Shown: piece by piece, positions 1 to 10,813 of the stretch
How the letters are laid out: every line of letters begins with the position of its first letter
How positions within the stretch are numbered: the stretch's first letter is position 1
From: Cucumis sativus
Lineage: Eukaryota; Streptophyta; Magnoliopsida; Cucurbitales; Cucurbitaceae
Length of the DNA: 64,000 nucleotides
Reading direction: 5' to 3'
NCBI RefSeq assembly: GCF_000004075.3
Contig: NW_022279554.1
Location: forward strand, 1 to 64,000
Notes under the pieces: model-generated
Databases searched by the model: none
The model's input: the letters and a program-made list of their open reading frames with translations, nothing else
What the model was told of the DNA's origin: nothing
Translations under genes and position numbers: made by a program

Positions 1-437
1 TCTCGGGGTTCACTTCAACTTCTTGTCCTGAAATGATATGACCCAAATAATCAATACGTTCTTGCGCGAAGCTGCACTTCTTCTGGTTTGCATATAACTC
101 ATTCTTTCTCAGGATTTCCAATGCTAACCCAATGTGCTTCAGATGATTTTCCAAGTTCTCACTGTAGATTAGTATGTCGTCGAAAAATACTAATATGAAC
201 TTCTGCAAAAATGGTTTAAATATTGAGTTCATTAGAGCTTGGAAAGTGGATGTGGCATTAGTTAAGCCGAATGCCATAACCATAAATTCATAGTGTCCAT
301 CATGTGTTCGAAATGCTGTTTTTTCGATGTCTTCTCCACACATTTTGATCTGATGGAACCCCGCCTTTAAATCAATCTTTGAAAACCAGTTTGCTCCATT
401 TAATTCATCGAAAAGCTCCTCAACCACCAGAATAGGG
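1..437 (-). mobile_element. Ty3/gypsy reverse transcriptase fragment
   Basis: Read on the - strand this is the central part of a Ty3/gypsy reverse transcriptase. Visible motifs include [48 protein letters not shown], the catalytic FFDDILIYS with its two aspartates, and [16 protein letters not shown]. It runs off the left edge of the window. On the right it breaks near 437, inside the [13 protein letters not shown] block, where the DNA turns into a copy of the sequence found upstream of the inhibitor gene at 1932-2449. Without protease, RNase H or an LTR in view, it is a partial element. The family call is secure; element identity is not. Confidence 0.85.
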
Positions 438-440
438 AAT

Positions 441-600
441 TTTTATCTTCAAAAAGTTCACCCAAATCAATGAATGAATAACCATGTTAATTGACTGGTT
501 CTTTTTTTTATTTTATTTTGACATAATTACAACTAAGATGCACTTTTTTATTGAAAAGATACAAGTAAGAGGGTAAATTTTGAGTTTTCTCACTATATAT
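441..600. repeat. Diverged direct copy of the inhibitor gene's upstream DNA
   Basis: This stretch aligns by eye, in the same orientation, with 2612-2766 upstream of the inhibitor gene. Shared words include CACCCAAATCAAT, GAATAA, ACATAATTACAACTAAGATG, AAAAGATAC and TAAATTTTGA, with small indels. It looks like the promoter side of a second tandem inhibitor gene whose coding part is missing and whose place is taken by the reverse transcriptase fragment at 1-437. Confidence 0.6.
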
Positions 601-1931
601 GTTGCCAAAAAACCTGGTGTAAAGTGTAAGTATTTTCTTAATAATTTCATTTAAACCATGCTCAATTCTACGCAATATGAGTTTTGGTCCTTTATTATGA
701 AAGTGCATATTTAGATTTGGTTACGAATGTTTTGTTTTATGAAAAAATCATTTGTGACTATTGTTTCAATCTTTTCAATTGAAACACGTGCACATATTCA
801 CGTGAAATATCTTAATTCTATTTAATTTTTAAATATGCTTTAGCATATAATAAACAAATATTATACAATATTAATGGTAAAATTATTATTTAAAAAAGAA
901 AAAGAAATTCATTGTTGTAGTAATTAAATAATTGAATTAATGTATTAATATTTGATCCAATATTGTAATATATAGAATACGATAATTTTTTATTCTAATA
1001 TGTCAATGTGAAATCACAAGAAATGATGCAATTTTTCACCATTCGTTACTACTTTGAATCAATTAAATCCCCTTTTGTGTGTGTTTGTTTTCTTTTGAAC
1101 TTTGGGATTTCGTGACGTTTTTTTTTTCTAATGTGTAACTGCAAGAGTTTATTTTGTTTTTCTTTTACACGTACATTTTACATGTAAGTTTGGAGGAATC
1201 AATGCACCAATTTGATGTGTGTGCAACCATCTCCACTCTAAACAGAATGCATCGTATCTCGAAGATCAACTAGTCACATCCTATCAATATTAGTTACACA
1301 TATTCGACATAAGGTTTTATTTTTTAAAATATAGAACTTTATTTTGTAAACTAAAAAATTGGAAAAATCTTCTTTCCAAACATTAAAATGGACACTTACA
1401 ATAGAAAAGTCACAACTACGTTAGATCACAAAAAGTAATATAAATTTTTTTCGACAATTTAAGAATAAAATAGATGTATATAATTTTTTTCTCCACGAGC
1501 GCATTTAATATAGTAGAGATTTCAACGCTGATTACAAATTTAGTTTACATCATGTCAAGGTAATATTACTCTGTATTTTTTTTCCCTAAAAGAAGGTGTC
1601 CATAAATTTGTAACTTTTTGCTACTAAACCCAACTTTAATTAGTGTTTTAAAATATTTATAAAATATAGTACAACTTTAGTAATTTTTCATCGGCAGGAA
1701 ATTATCTATTAATATAAGTCTATTAGTGTCTATTAGGATATTATATTTTCAAATCTCGTCTTTTATTTAGTTATTTTGATTAGTTGGAATTATCTATTAA
1801 TTGATTTTTTTTATCTAATTTTAAATTTTAACCAAAGTAATCAATTCCGATCACCATCCCACTGTAATGTTATTATTTTAAAAATTAAACTTCATTTTAT
1901 TTATTGATTAAAATCTTCAAGTACATAGCCT
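601..1931. other. A+T-rich intergenic DNA, no gene seen
   Basis: Very A+T-rich with stop codons in every frame and no long open frame, splice pattern, tRNA-like cloverleaf or terminal repeat that I could recognise. It forms the 3' flank of the inhibitor gene, which is on the - strand. Confidence 0.6.
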
Positions 1932-2449
1932 TCAAAGAAGATTGGATATAACCAAAATAATGCTGCATATATCATTTAGAGTCTTGCCATTCTTCAAAAG
2001 CAACGATGTATCCTTAGGCGGCTGTGCGAACTTATCCTGACAGTCACCAATATTAGTCATGGCACCAGAAGTTACAATATTGACACCATTAAAGTCCCCA
2101 AGTGCCAAGTCCTTTTGGGCATTTTCAATGTCACCAATAGCTTCATCATAGCTCTCAGCACAAGACGAATATCGTTGCTTAAGTTGAGGATTGGTGGCGG
2201 TTTTTGCCAGTGAGTTGGCTAAGTCAAAGATTTTTCAGCATTTGTATGAGCAAGGTTTAAGGTGTATACAGCCAAGCCTTTTAGATTTGTAGTGCCCGCA
2301 GATTTCAACACACTTGAACAAAATTGTGGATTTGAGGTTTTTGGACAGATGGTGGAAGCGACGTCATTAGATGATGCCACATTTGAAATGATGGTGAACG
2401 AAAGAACTCCAACGAGAGAGATAATAATGAGACAAGAGTTATTGGCCAT
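1932..2449 (-). pseudogene. Pectin methylesterase/invertase inhibitor, one frame break
   Basis: Secreted plant inhibitor of the PMEI/invertase-inhibitor family, four-helix bundle proteins that bind pectin methylesterase or acid invertase in the cell wall or vacuole. The frame opens with MANNSCLIIISLVGVLSF, a clear signal peptide, followed by the conserved cysteine pair in STICPKTSNPQFC. After NAEKSLT the frame ends, but one base over it continues as LANSLAKTATNPQLKQRYSS, then the second cysteine pair (SSCAESYDEA and NIGDCQDKF), to a stop at 1932-1934. Length is 518 nt, about 172 residues once the missing base is allowed for, which is normal for the family, and there is no intron, also typical. 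The break lies in a T run near 2225, so it may be a sequencing error. PMEI and invertase-inhibitor subfamilies cannot be separated by eye. Confidence 0.85.
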
Positions 2450-2497
2450 TTTAATTTTTCTTTATTGTTTCCCGTCCTTATTGATATGATTCATTTG

Positions 2498-2518
2498 ATA
2501 AATACATATATATATAGA
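2498..2518 (-). promoter_or_regulatory. Candidate TATA box of the inhibitor gene
   Basis: On the - strand an alternating TATATATATG tract lies about 50-70 bases upstream of the inhibitor ATG at 2449. Spacing fits a plant core promoter with a short leader. A+T-rich DNA makes chance matches common. Confidence 0.4.
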
Positions 2519-2611
2519 TGAAATTTAGAGAAATTGTTTGTTTTTCTTATGGAGGAGAAATGGCAGTTGTGATTACATAACTAAATAACCCATTCTAGTC
2601 TTTTGTTTGGT

Positions 2612-2766
2612 ACTTTTATCTTGAAATAGCCCACCCAAATCAATTCATGAATAATCACATTAATTGTCTTTTTTTTTTTTTACATAATTACAACTAAGAT
2701 GGGTTTATTTTTATTTTTATTCAAAAGATACGACTAAGATGTTAAATTTTGAATTTTCTCATCAAT
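2612..2766. repeat. Upstream DNA of the inhibitor gene, paired with 441-600
   Basis: Partner of the direct repeat at 441-600, about 2.17 kb away. It lies 160-320 bases upstream of the inhibitor ATG. Both copies carry a poly-T stretch followed by ACATAATTACAACTAAGATG. Confidence 0.6.
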
Positions 2767-3011
2767 CCATTAGAGGTGACCTATGCTCCAATCTTTTCTT
2801 ACCAACAATTTAGGCCTTATAAGTGTATAGAAAATTGAACAGTGAATAGGATAGTTAGGCTTTGTAAAACTTACAAGTTACATAGTCCAAACTCTGATGT
2901 CTCTTCCGTTCCTGTCCTGCTTTGATTTTACCCCCTTCTTTTCTTAAATACATTTTTCTACATTGTCGTTTCTTCTTCTCTAACTCATTTTTTCCAATTA
3001 TATAACATGTC

Positions 3012-4926
3012 TGTATGTACCAGAAATACAGTGAGCGGAATTCATGGAAGTTTTTCCCTGTTTCAAGTTCTAAGGTATGTGCCTCCAGACATCCCAGAAG
3101 TCAATATCCTAGTGCTTTCTGTATATATATATTGAAGAATTTTCGTTGTTTACTTTTCTGGCTGAAAAGGGGGGACACGAAACTTATGTGACAGAAATCA
3201 AAGGATAACGTGTCTACAGTAAATCGAAATAAGAGTCTGGTTTTCATTGAGTTCAACGTGTTCCTCAAACAGAAACACAGGGCCGTATGCATACTTCTAC
3301 GACTATAGTAGTCATCATGCTAGAGCTAAACTATTCCATAAGTTCACTATAAATTGTGAAATAAGAACTGTCTGATACTTGTCAAATAAGAATTGCATGC
3401 GTTAATCAGACTAATGTGTGGTCGAATATTACCTGAATTTGCTAAGTTTGTCCTGGACAGCTGTCTAATGTTAATTCTTTCCCCATTTCCTTTATAGGTC
3501 CCTGATATGCTATTGTGCTCCACTTTTGCCATTAACAATTATAATGTGAAAAGCTATCTCTCTGTTAAAAATACCTAGATGATGGATTAATGTGGAGTGG
3601 CCGATTAAAATGTTCTGTCATATCACACTAGTGCCTTAACATGAAAATCCAAGTGCATTACTATACAGTTATCCTTATATATAGTTGATATTCATAGTGT
3701 TCGTACTGTTTCTCTGTAGGAGTGTTAACAATTTGGATATGATAATTTCTCTTATTTGACTTTGTTCTCCGTTGCATTTGCATCTTGATCAGCTATGTTT
3801 ATCTTGATTTGTTGAGCTTATGTTCTTATTGCATCTAGGCAGATGAAGTTGAAGTAGTGATTGATCCGAAGGACATTGAACTGACTACTGCAAGATCTGG
3901 GGGCGTAGGAGGTGTAACTTTACTTCAAATATTGCTTGCAATTAGCTCTCTGAATTTGTTCTCATAAAACCAAAAAAATGGTAGAATAATCTTTCTATTT
4001 TTTTCTCGTTGTCAATAATTATGCAGGGCGAAATGTCAACAAGGTGGAGACAGCAATTGATCTTTCCCCAAGCCGACAGGAAACCACATTTTTTGCACTG
4101 AAGAAAGGACTCAACTTGAGAATAAGATTCGGGCTTTTCTATTGCTACGAGCCAAACTATGAGCATCCATTACAATCATAGCATTTCTCACATCATCGTA
4201 TAAATTACGTGAATGTGCACCTCATTCATACAATTTATGTATTTTTCTTTTTATGAGTACAAATTCGGGGTAGAGGATTTAAACCCGAGACCTCTTGGTT
4301 CTAAGTACATACATACAGGCGTTAGTTGAGCTTGGTTGACAATTTCTATACTTTTTAAGTAACAAATAATTGGAGAAATTTTGTGGCTATATTTATGATT
4401 TTTCTCAAAGAACTTAAGGATCTTTATTTCCATTTCTATATATTGTGGGAATTTTTGCAGACATTGATATGGGTGAAACAAAGAAAGTAAGCGAACAAAC
4501 TAATATTGGACAGTTGGAGTTCAGCCCTGCACGACCCTTTGACAAAGCCCTTCCCTCACTTCTAGCCACCATTGTCCATTGTTCACACCTAACACAACCT
4601 AGTGGTAGCATGTCACTTCCTCCTTGCCAGCCAGTTCACCCCAGCCTGTAGGTCAGTCAGCCTGTTATAAAAGAAAAAAGTCAATTTTTATGTTCTTCCC
4701 CAACCGACAGTGAGCTTCACGGTGACATCTATCCTAATCTACACTGACTTTCACCCTACTTCGGCCACAACCAGACTTTCATAGTTAATAGGATGGTAAT
4801 TTTGCTCGTTTCGACATTATGTACATGCATGAGTTTAATCACCCCTCCCTCCTCTTTTCCTTTTCAGTTATGAGATTAAAGTGAGGGAATGACAAGAGAA
4901 GATCATGAACCAACGAAAATTACAGG
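3012..4926 (+). pseudogene. APG3: Plastid peptide chain release factor 1 (PrfA/APG3) pseudogene
   Basis: Remnants of at least four exons of a class I release factor, which terminates translation by hydrolysing peptidyl-tRNA at UAA/UAG. 3012-3074 reads CMYQKYSERNSWKFFPV. 3839-3911 reads ADEVEVVIDPKDIELTTARS plus GGVG. 4027-4160 continues with [12 protein letters not shown] and, after frame shifts, [19 protein letters not shown]. 4868-4926 reads YEIKVRE, a stop, then QEKIMNQRKLQ. Introns are retained, so this is not a retrocopy. The peptidyl-hydrolase motif GGQ reads GGR here, and there are at least two frame shifts plus an in-frame stop. Exons for the N-terminal domain, the segment before MPEADEV and the C-terminus were not found. 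Plastid rather than mitochondrial assignment rests on recalled similarity to Arabidopsis APG3. Confidence 0.85.
4164..4874. other. Possible insertion inside the release-factor pseudogene
   Basis: The RF1 reading stops at ...RAKL near 4160 and resumes as YEIK at 4868. The word TATGAG occurs at both edges (4158-4163 and 4869-4874), as a target duplication would give. The ~0.7-kb interior has no recognisable transposon gene or terminal repeat. An ordinary intron is the simpler alternative, since TTTTCAG precedes the right edge. Confidence 0.3.
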
Positions 4927-6133
4927 TAATTATTGTTTTTCTTTTTTTCCTTAACTCTTTTTAGCCTTTGGAAATATTAGCAAAGAACTCATGTATGATC
5001 TGCATTGAGACTGTTCTTGAGTTGCTTTCATCAGATAAGTTTATGAAGTTCTTGTTGTTGGTTTGTCATGATTTTGTTTCAATTTTTCTGGAAAACTAAG
5101 AGTTGTTACTCTTGATTTTTTTCGAGTATTTCTCAGTCTAAGAGTAATTTATCACTAAGCACATGATTTTGTTGGTAACATGCAAGATACAACCTGAATG
5201 GAATATTCAAATACCATAATGTATTTGTCAGATCATGCAAGACAATTATACAAGCAGATAATTATGCTTATAGTAGCAATCGGCAATAAAATTATTTTTA
5301 AAATTTATTTCAGTGTTCTAATTACCTTGTTATCCTAATTCCTATCTTCTTTCGCCTTGCAGATGTGTTGAAATTTGTTGTCAGAATCTGTTTGAATGAT
5401 GAACTTCATGCATACAATTGTTGTGGTTGTCACAACTGGAATCTATTAAACAAAATCAAATACTTGATAATAACTACCTCTCCACACTGTTATGTTTCTA
5501 GTTTTTTCGTTTTCAATAATTTGATCGGTTTTAGACTTTTGGTTTATTTTCAATTAGAAGTAAATGAATGAAGGAAAAGATAACAGAAAAATTTGATTTT
5601 ACTTTTACTATCATTTTCCTATGCTTTTTAGTTTATGGGGATAGATATTTGTTGGTGTTCCTTTTCTTAAGTTAGAAGAAAAAAGTTGGGGCATAACTTT
5701 ACATGGACAATCAAGTCATATTTTTTTCTTAATTTGTGTCTTTTATAGCTAAAAGAAGAAAACTTAAGAATTACATATAAGTAGTATAAAGTCCTAATAT
5801 AACCTTGATAAAAAAATTTCCTTTAATTTTTACTCTGTTTATAAACTTATGAGGTTACAAATTGCAATATATTTTCTAATACCATATTATGAATAATTTG
5901 GATAGCTGGTTGTGTTTGAAAACTGTATCTTCTTCCATCATCATTGGTTTATCGTTGCTTTCTTTTCATTTTTGTTAAATTCCAACAAATATCAAGTTGA
6001 TGTGACTTTTCTTGTAGGATATGGGTAATGTTTACAATTTCAAGGATTAGAACTTTTCGTTTATGTTGTTTATCAGACCTTCTATACATCTCTACAGTTA
6101 TATGATCTTTATGGTGAATACATTGTGCAAGGC
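4927..6133. other. A+T-rich DNA, no gene seen
   Basis: No further release-factor exon and no other protein similarity was found. The stretch ends where duplicated block A begins at CTTATAAGCGAATGAC. Confidence 0.55.
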
Positions 6134-7604
6134 CTTATAAGCGAATGACATATGTGATTTAAAATAACTGCAGCAATTAGTTTAAAATGTTGTTATATAT
6201 CTACGAATTTCTTAATTGTTATATTCATTTGTCATTAGTTGTATTTAAAAGGGATGACCAGAAAAACATTAAAACAAGAGGTTTACTTTTGATAAAAGAA
6301 AAATTTAAATTTAAATTGCTAAAATAGCAAAATGTCCATGTCTAAGTGAAAAACTTGCATCCCAAATAAAATTATTCAACAATAATCACGGTCGAACTCA
6401 AACTCCCAAAAACAATGATTACATTTATTCCCTAATTTGCTAATTCATTTTGGATTAGGTTTATTTTTGACAACAATAAAAAAATTGAGGTGTGGAACAA
6501 TGATATTATAAATGCCAAAGAGTAGTTAAGATGCAAAATATAAATTTATATTTGCAATATTAGGTCAAAATGAATGATAATTTAGTTAGATTTTTGTCAA
6601 ATAAATAAAAATGTGAACCATACCAAAAGCAAATATAGATGCTTTTTTATTATTGAATTTTCATAGAATAAATAATAAAAAAAAGTAGAAAATATTTGCC
6701 TTTTAACTTTTTCTTTTTTAATTTTCATAGAAAATATTTAATCCAAAAATTAAATAACTCTCCTCCACGGTCAATTTTCTTTCCCCTCTTCTTCAACCTC
6801 AACGGTCTCTTTTATTTCAAATTTCTTTCCCTTTTTCTTCTCGATCGTTTACTCTGCCTCTCATCTCCCCTTCTCTTCTTCGTCTTCCTCAAACCTTGCG
6901 ATTTCCTATCTCTCAAATTCCGTTTCGCTCTTCCTATACCTCCAAAATTTCGCTCTTCCTCTCTAACGTGAAGCAGCCAAGAAACTCTATCTTGCGACAT
7001 ACCCATCTCGTCGATCCACCACTTTCTTCTTCTTCTAGCCTTAACGGTGCCGAAATCAAGGCCGCAGACCCCCTCGAAAACCCAAGTCTTCCAAAGAAAA
7101 TTCTCCACCCTCAGATCGGTTTTCGATTCCAAATCCTGAAGAGCCCGCTTCCACCTAGGCCTCCCTCTTCTAACCCGACCGTTCCTGAGAGTTCGCTATC
7201 ACATACTGCATTTTTTACCTGTGTTGTTGAATCCCGATCCAAGGTAATGCTAAAATAATGTTGCTAATATCTGGAATATGGTATTATTGAATTTAGTATA
7301 AATAAATAAATAAATAAAAGAAGTATACCTGTAACAACTAACAGTTGTGGGCACTGTCGGAAAAAGGCAATGAATTTGTAAATCGAAGTGCAGATAGTTC
7401 TGTTGTTTAGGATGGAAAAGCATGAGTATCACGTTTCTATATTCAACGGACTGGTACTTGTAAAATTTAGGCTCATAATCATTTTATTATGCAGAGACTG
7501 GCAGATGGTTTAAGTAGCTGGTTCCGGAGGCAAAAGCTAACAGGTGCAGCTGGGGAGCGCTTGAAGGAAGCACGCAATATCAACCGACCACTCTCACAAC
7601 TCGG
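6134..7604 (+). pseudogene. Kinesin-12 (PAKRP/POK-type) fragment, copy A
   Basis: Derived from a plant kinesin-12, plus-end motors of the phragmoplast and division plane. A pyrimidine-rich leader (about 6770-6967) precedes a first exon reading KQPRNSILRHTHLVDPP at 6971, but the expected ATG is GTG (6968-6970). A one-base loss near 7059 breaks the frame, after which PRKPKSSKEN and KSPLPPRPPSSNP can be read only across frames. The exon then jumps to the motor-domain peptide FTCVVESRSK, ending at a GT donor after 7243, so most of the motor is deleted. A second exon, 7495-7604, reads RLADGLSSWFRRQKLTGAAG then ERLKEARNINRPLSQLG. It lacks the switch II DLAGSE because of a ~34-bp deletion that is not present at 20151-20294. 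No ATPase P-loop is present. Not functional. Confidence 0.85.
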
Positions 7605-9100
7605 GTAACCGATCAAAACTATTGGGAGATATTTTAAATTTCATTTAAGCAGTGATCTTTCCAATGATTTTTTTCTTTATTTATTTTGTAATGTCAATTA
7701 GTTGGCTAATTATTTATCAAAATGCTTGTTGATATCGCTGCCATGTTTTTATTTTGTAATGTTTGTACTTTTTAGTTGTGATTTGTGAATATGCTAGGAT
7801 TGATTTTATTTGCTCTTCTGACTGTTAAGATCGGAATGATGTTGCTCATCTGAAAGAAGGCAACATCATGTGCTTGAAGACTTGTAGAGTATGGAGAGTG
7901 AATGGTCAAATTTGAGGAATCGTATCTGCTGGCTTTGTAGTCCAAACAGGTTGTCTGGCTAACTTTCTTTTTCTCATTTTCAACCAATTAGTATAGCTGT
8001 CATGTTTTTTGAATTCCTTGCCATTGTTGAGTAGTAACTTGGCATTTGTTTATTAAAAGGTTTTAATTAAGATTATGGTGTTCATAACTTTGTAGTCACA
8101 CTAAATAACTTAAAAGAGTTAGTTTGACAGTTGACAAACATGATAGTAATGTGATAGTGAGTGCAAGGGTAAAAAGAGTTGCTTCTGTTGGGTTAAAGTG
8201 ATGTTTGTGTTTTTTAGTGTGATGTGTTTTGTTTTCAAGTTCGTTAGTAGACATATTACTTAATTGAAAATTTTGATACCGTAGCCAGTGTAGGGGAAGA
8301 TGAATGGAGGGTGCTATTAGACTAGTTAAGACTTATATGTATCCTAATTTTAGTAATATATAAAATTGAGAGAATTTCCTTTGATTTTCAGGAACAAGGA
8401 TGAATAATCAATGAAAAATGAATGAAAAGGTTTATCCATGCAAGCTTCAAACCAAAGTCAAGGATGTCGATCCTTCCAGGGGAGTCCAAAGTTCCCCCCT
8501 TATTTTTCTCCATTTACTTTGATTTTCAAAAGCTTTTAGGACAGAAAAAGCAATTTTTTGAGAGGGTGTGGGTAATAGCTTGCTTAGCTTGCATGTTTAG
8601 TGTAAACTTGGGGGTTCAAATTTTGCCCAAATTTCAAAATTTTTCAGAATTCTTTCCATACAATAATGAGCATTATACCTCCTTAGCTTAATTAGATCTT
8701 GCATAAAAAAGCATGATTGGCAACCCTTGAGCACTGAGCTCGAGTTTATGATGTGAAATTCTGAATTTTGATGAGTATTTGTGCTGAAATTTGAGCATAA
8801 GCTGCTGTCTTTTTTGTTTTAAGCTCCTTTTAGCTATTTCTTATTGAGATGTGAATGCATGATTGAGAAAATGGTATGTGTGTTGTGAATGCTTGATTGC
8901 ATGTATAATAAATAAGTGCATGGATACTTTTCTAGCTTTGTCTTCCTTTGTTGCTTTGTCATGACTTACCTATGACGCACTTAGTCCAAACCTAGCCTAG
9001 ATAGAGTAACAAAGGATATGAGGCACTCTTTAGAAACTGGGATGGTTTTAACAAGTTTATCTTGTCAAACATGAGTTAGAAGCCTCTTGTCTAGCCACAG
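7605..9100. repeat. Shared non-coding segment, copy 1
   Basis: Non-coding DNA following the kinesin motor exon. Parts recur at 20295-20847, 50530-51417, 56335-57990 and 63366-63690 with only scattered differences. It starts like an intron (GTAACC donor) and contains short exon-like words (for example DVDPSRGVQS around 8465) that I could not assign. Open frames on its - strand are conserved only because the DNA is duplicated. Confidence 0.75.
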
Positions 9101-10601
9101 TGAACTAAATCCCTTTAGAAAAGGGTCGACATTAACAAAACTTATTGTCACTTCGAAGGGAGCAATCAAACTTAATTAGTAACTAAATGTAGAACCATAG
9201 AAAGGTTAGCCCACCGGTTCTAGCAAGACCTTGTTACCACATTGCATACCAAAGAAACAAAAGAGAGACTTGCAAATGCAAAACGTAAAAAGGTTAGACA
9301 ATCAAGAGCTATAAAAAAACAAACAACACATGCAATATACATTAGAAAAATCCCATAAAAAAGCAAAGAGCCAACTTGGTTCGGTCGAGTAGAATGTGTT
9401 GAGTTCCCTAACTATCAGAGCTTTTAGCAGAAAACTTTACTTTTGGCCTAACCAAAACCAAACCACCTACTCTTAGCGTTCTAAAGTTAGCATCGAGTTT
9501 GATGAGGGCTTTGAAAAGAGGAGGAATCCTCCCCGTTCCATAGTAGGGGGAAAACGAGGCTTGTTGTCACTCCGAAGGGAGCAGTCAAACTTAGAAATTA
9601 AGTTTAGAACCATAGAAAGCTTAGCCCACCGGTTCTAGCAAGACCTTGTTACCACATTGCATACCAAAGAAACAAAAGAGAGACTTGCAAATGCAAAACG
9701 TAAAATGGTTAGACAATCAAGAGCTATAAAAAAACAAACAACACATGCAATATACATTAGAAAAATCCCATAAAAAAGCAAAGAGCCAACTTGGTTCGGT
9801 CAAGTAGAATGTGTTGAGTTCCCTAACTATCAGAGCTTTTAGCAGAAAACTTTACTTTTGGCCTAACCAAAACCAAACCACCTACTCTTAGCGTTCTAAA
9901 CTTAGCATCGAGTTTGATGAGGGCTTTGAAAAGAGGAGGAATCCTCCCCGATCCACATTAGGGGGAAAACAAGGCTTGTTGTCACTCCGAAGGGAGCAGT
10001 CAAACTTAGCATTGAGTTTGACGAGGGCTTTGAAAAGAGGAGGAATCCTCCCCGTTCCATAGTAGGGGGAAAACGAGGCTTGTTGTCACTCCGAAGGGAG
10101 CAGTCAAACTTAGAAACTAAGTTTAGAACCATAGAAAGGTTAGCCACCGGTTCTAGCAAGACCTTGTTACCACATTGCATACCAAAGAAACAAAAGAGAG
10201 ACTTGCAAATGCAAAACGTAAAAAGGTTAGACAATCAAGAGCTATAAAAAAACAAACAACACATGCAATATACATTAGAAAAATCCCATAAAAAAGCAAA
10301 GAGCCAACTTGGTTCGGTCAAGTAGAATGTGTTGAGTTCCCTAAGTATCAGAGCTTTTAGCAGAAAACTTTACTTTTGGCCTAACCAAAACCAAACCACC
10401 TACTCTTAGCGTTCTAAACTTAGCATCGAGTTTGATGAGGGCTTTGAAAAGAGGAGGAATCCTCCCGATCCACATTAGGGGAAAAACAAGGCTTGTTGTC
10501 ACTTTGAAGGGAGCAGTCAAACTTAGCATTGAGTTTGACGAGGGCTTTGAAAAGAGGAGAAATCCTCCCCGTTCCATAGTAGGGGAAAACGAGGCTTGTT
10601 A
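9101..10601. repeat. ~519-bp tandem repeat array, short version
   Basis: About three units. The anchor word AGCATCGAGTTTGATGAGG begins near 9489, 9906 and 10427. Full units contain an internal ~104-bp duplication: one half has GATCCACATTAGGGGG, the other GTTCCATAGTAGGGGG. The first unit lacks one of these halves, hence its shorter spacing. The left edge (9101-9200) is a degenerate unit. The array ends at the join to UPL6-related DNA (TGAGGGTTTTCCCTTGGG). Confidence 0.9.
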
Positions 10602-10813
10602 TGAGGGTTTTCCCTTGGGAAATTATTATAAAAGTGACAAATGAAAATATTGATTGGTTTCTGAACCACTGTGGTGCCCTTGTTTGTTATTTTCCCTTAT
10701 GTTGCTCTATGCTTGGTTTTCTAATTGATAATATCATCTTAAAGTGTTCTAATTGATAGCACATATCTCTTAGTGTTAGTACTTTCTTACCTTTCTCTCT
10801 CTTACATATATAG

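Noticed and set aside
4445-4651. Plus-strand 68-codon frame
   Set aside because: It lies in the extra DNA inside the release-factor pseudogene, with no recognisable domain and no splice support.
6696-7258. Long + strand frames starting before the kinesin exon (about 6696 and 6896)
   Set aside because: They read through the pyrimidine-rich leader. The known kinesin-12 start is at KQPRNSILR, and the upstream residues (runs of F, S and L) have no similarity.
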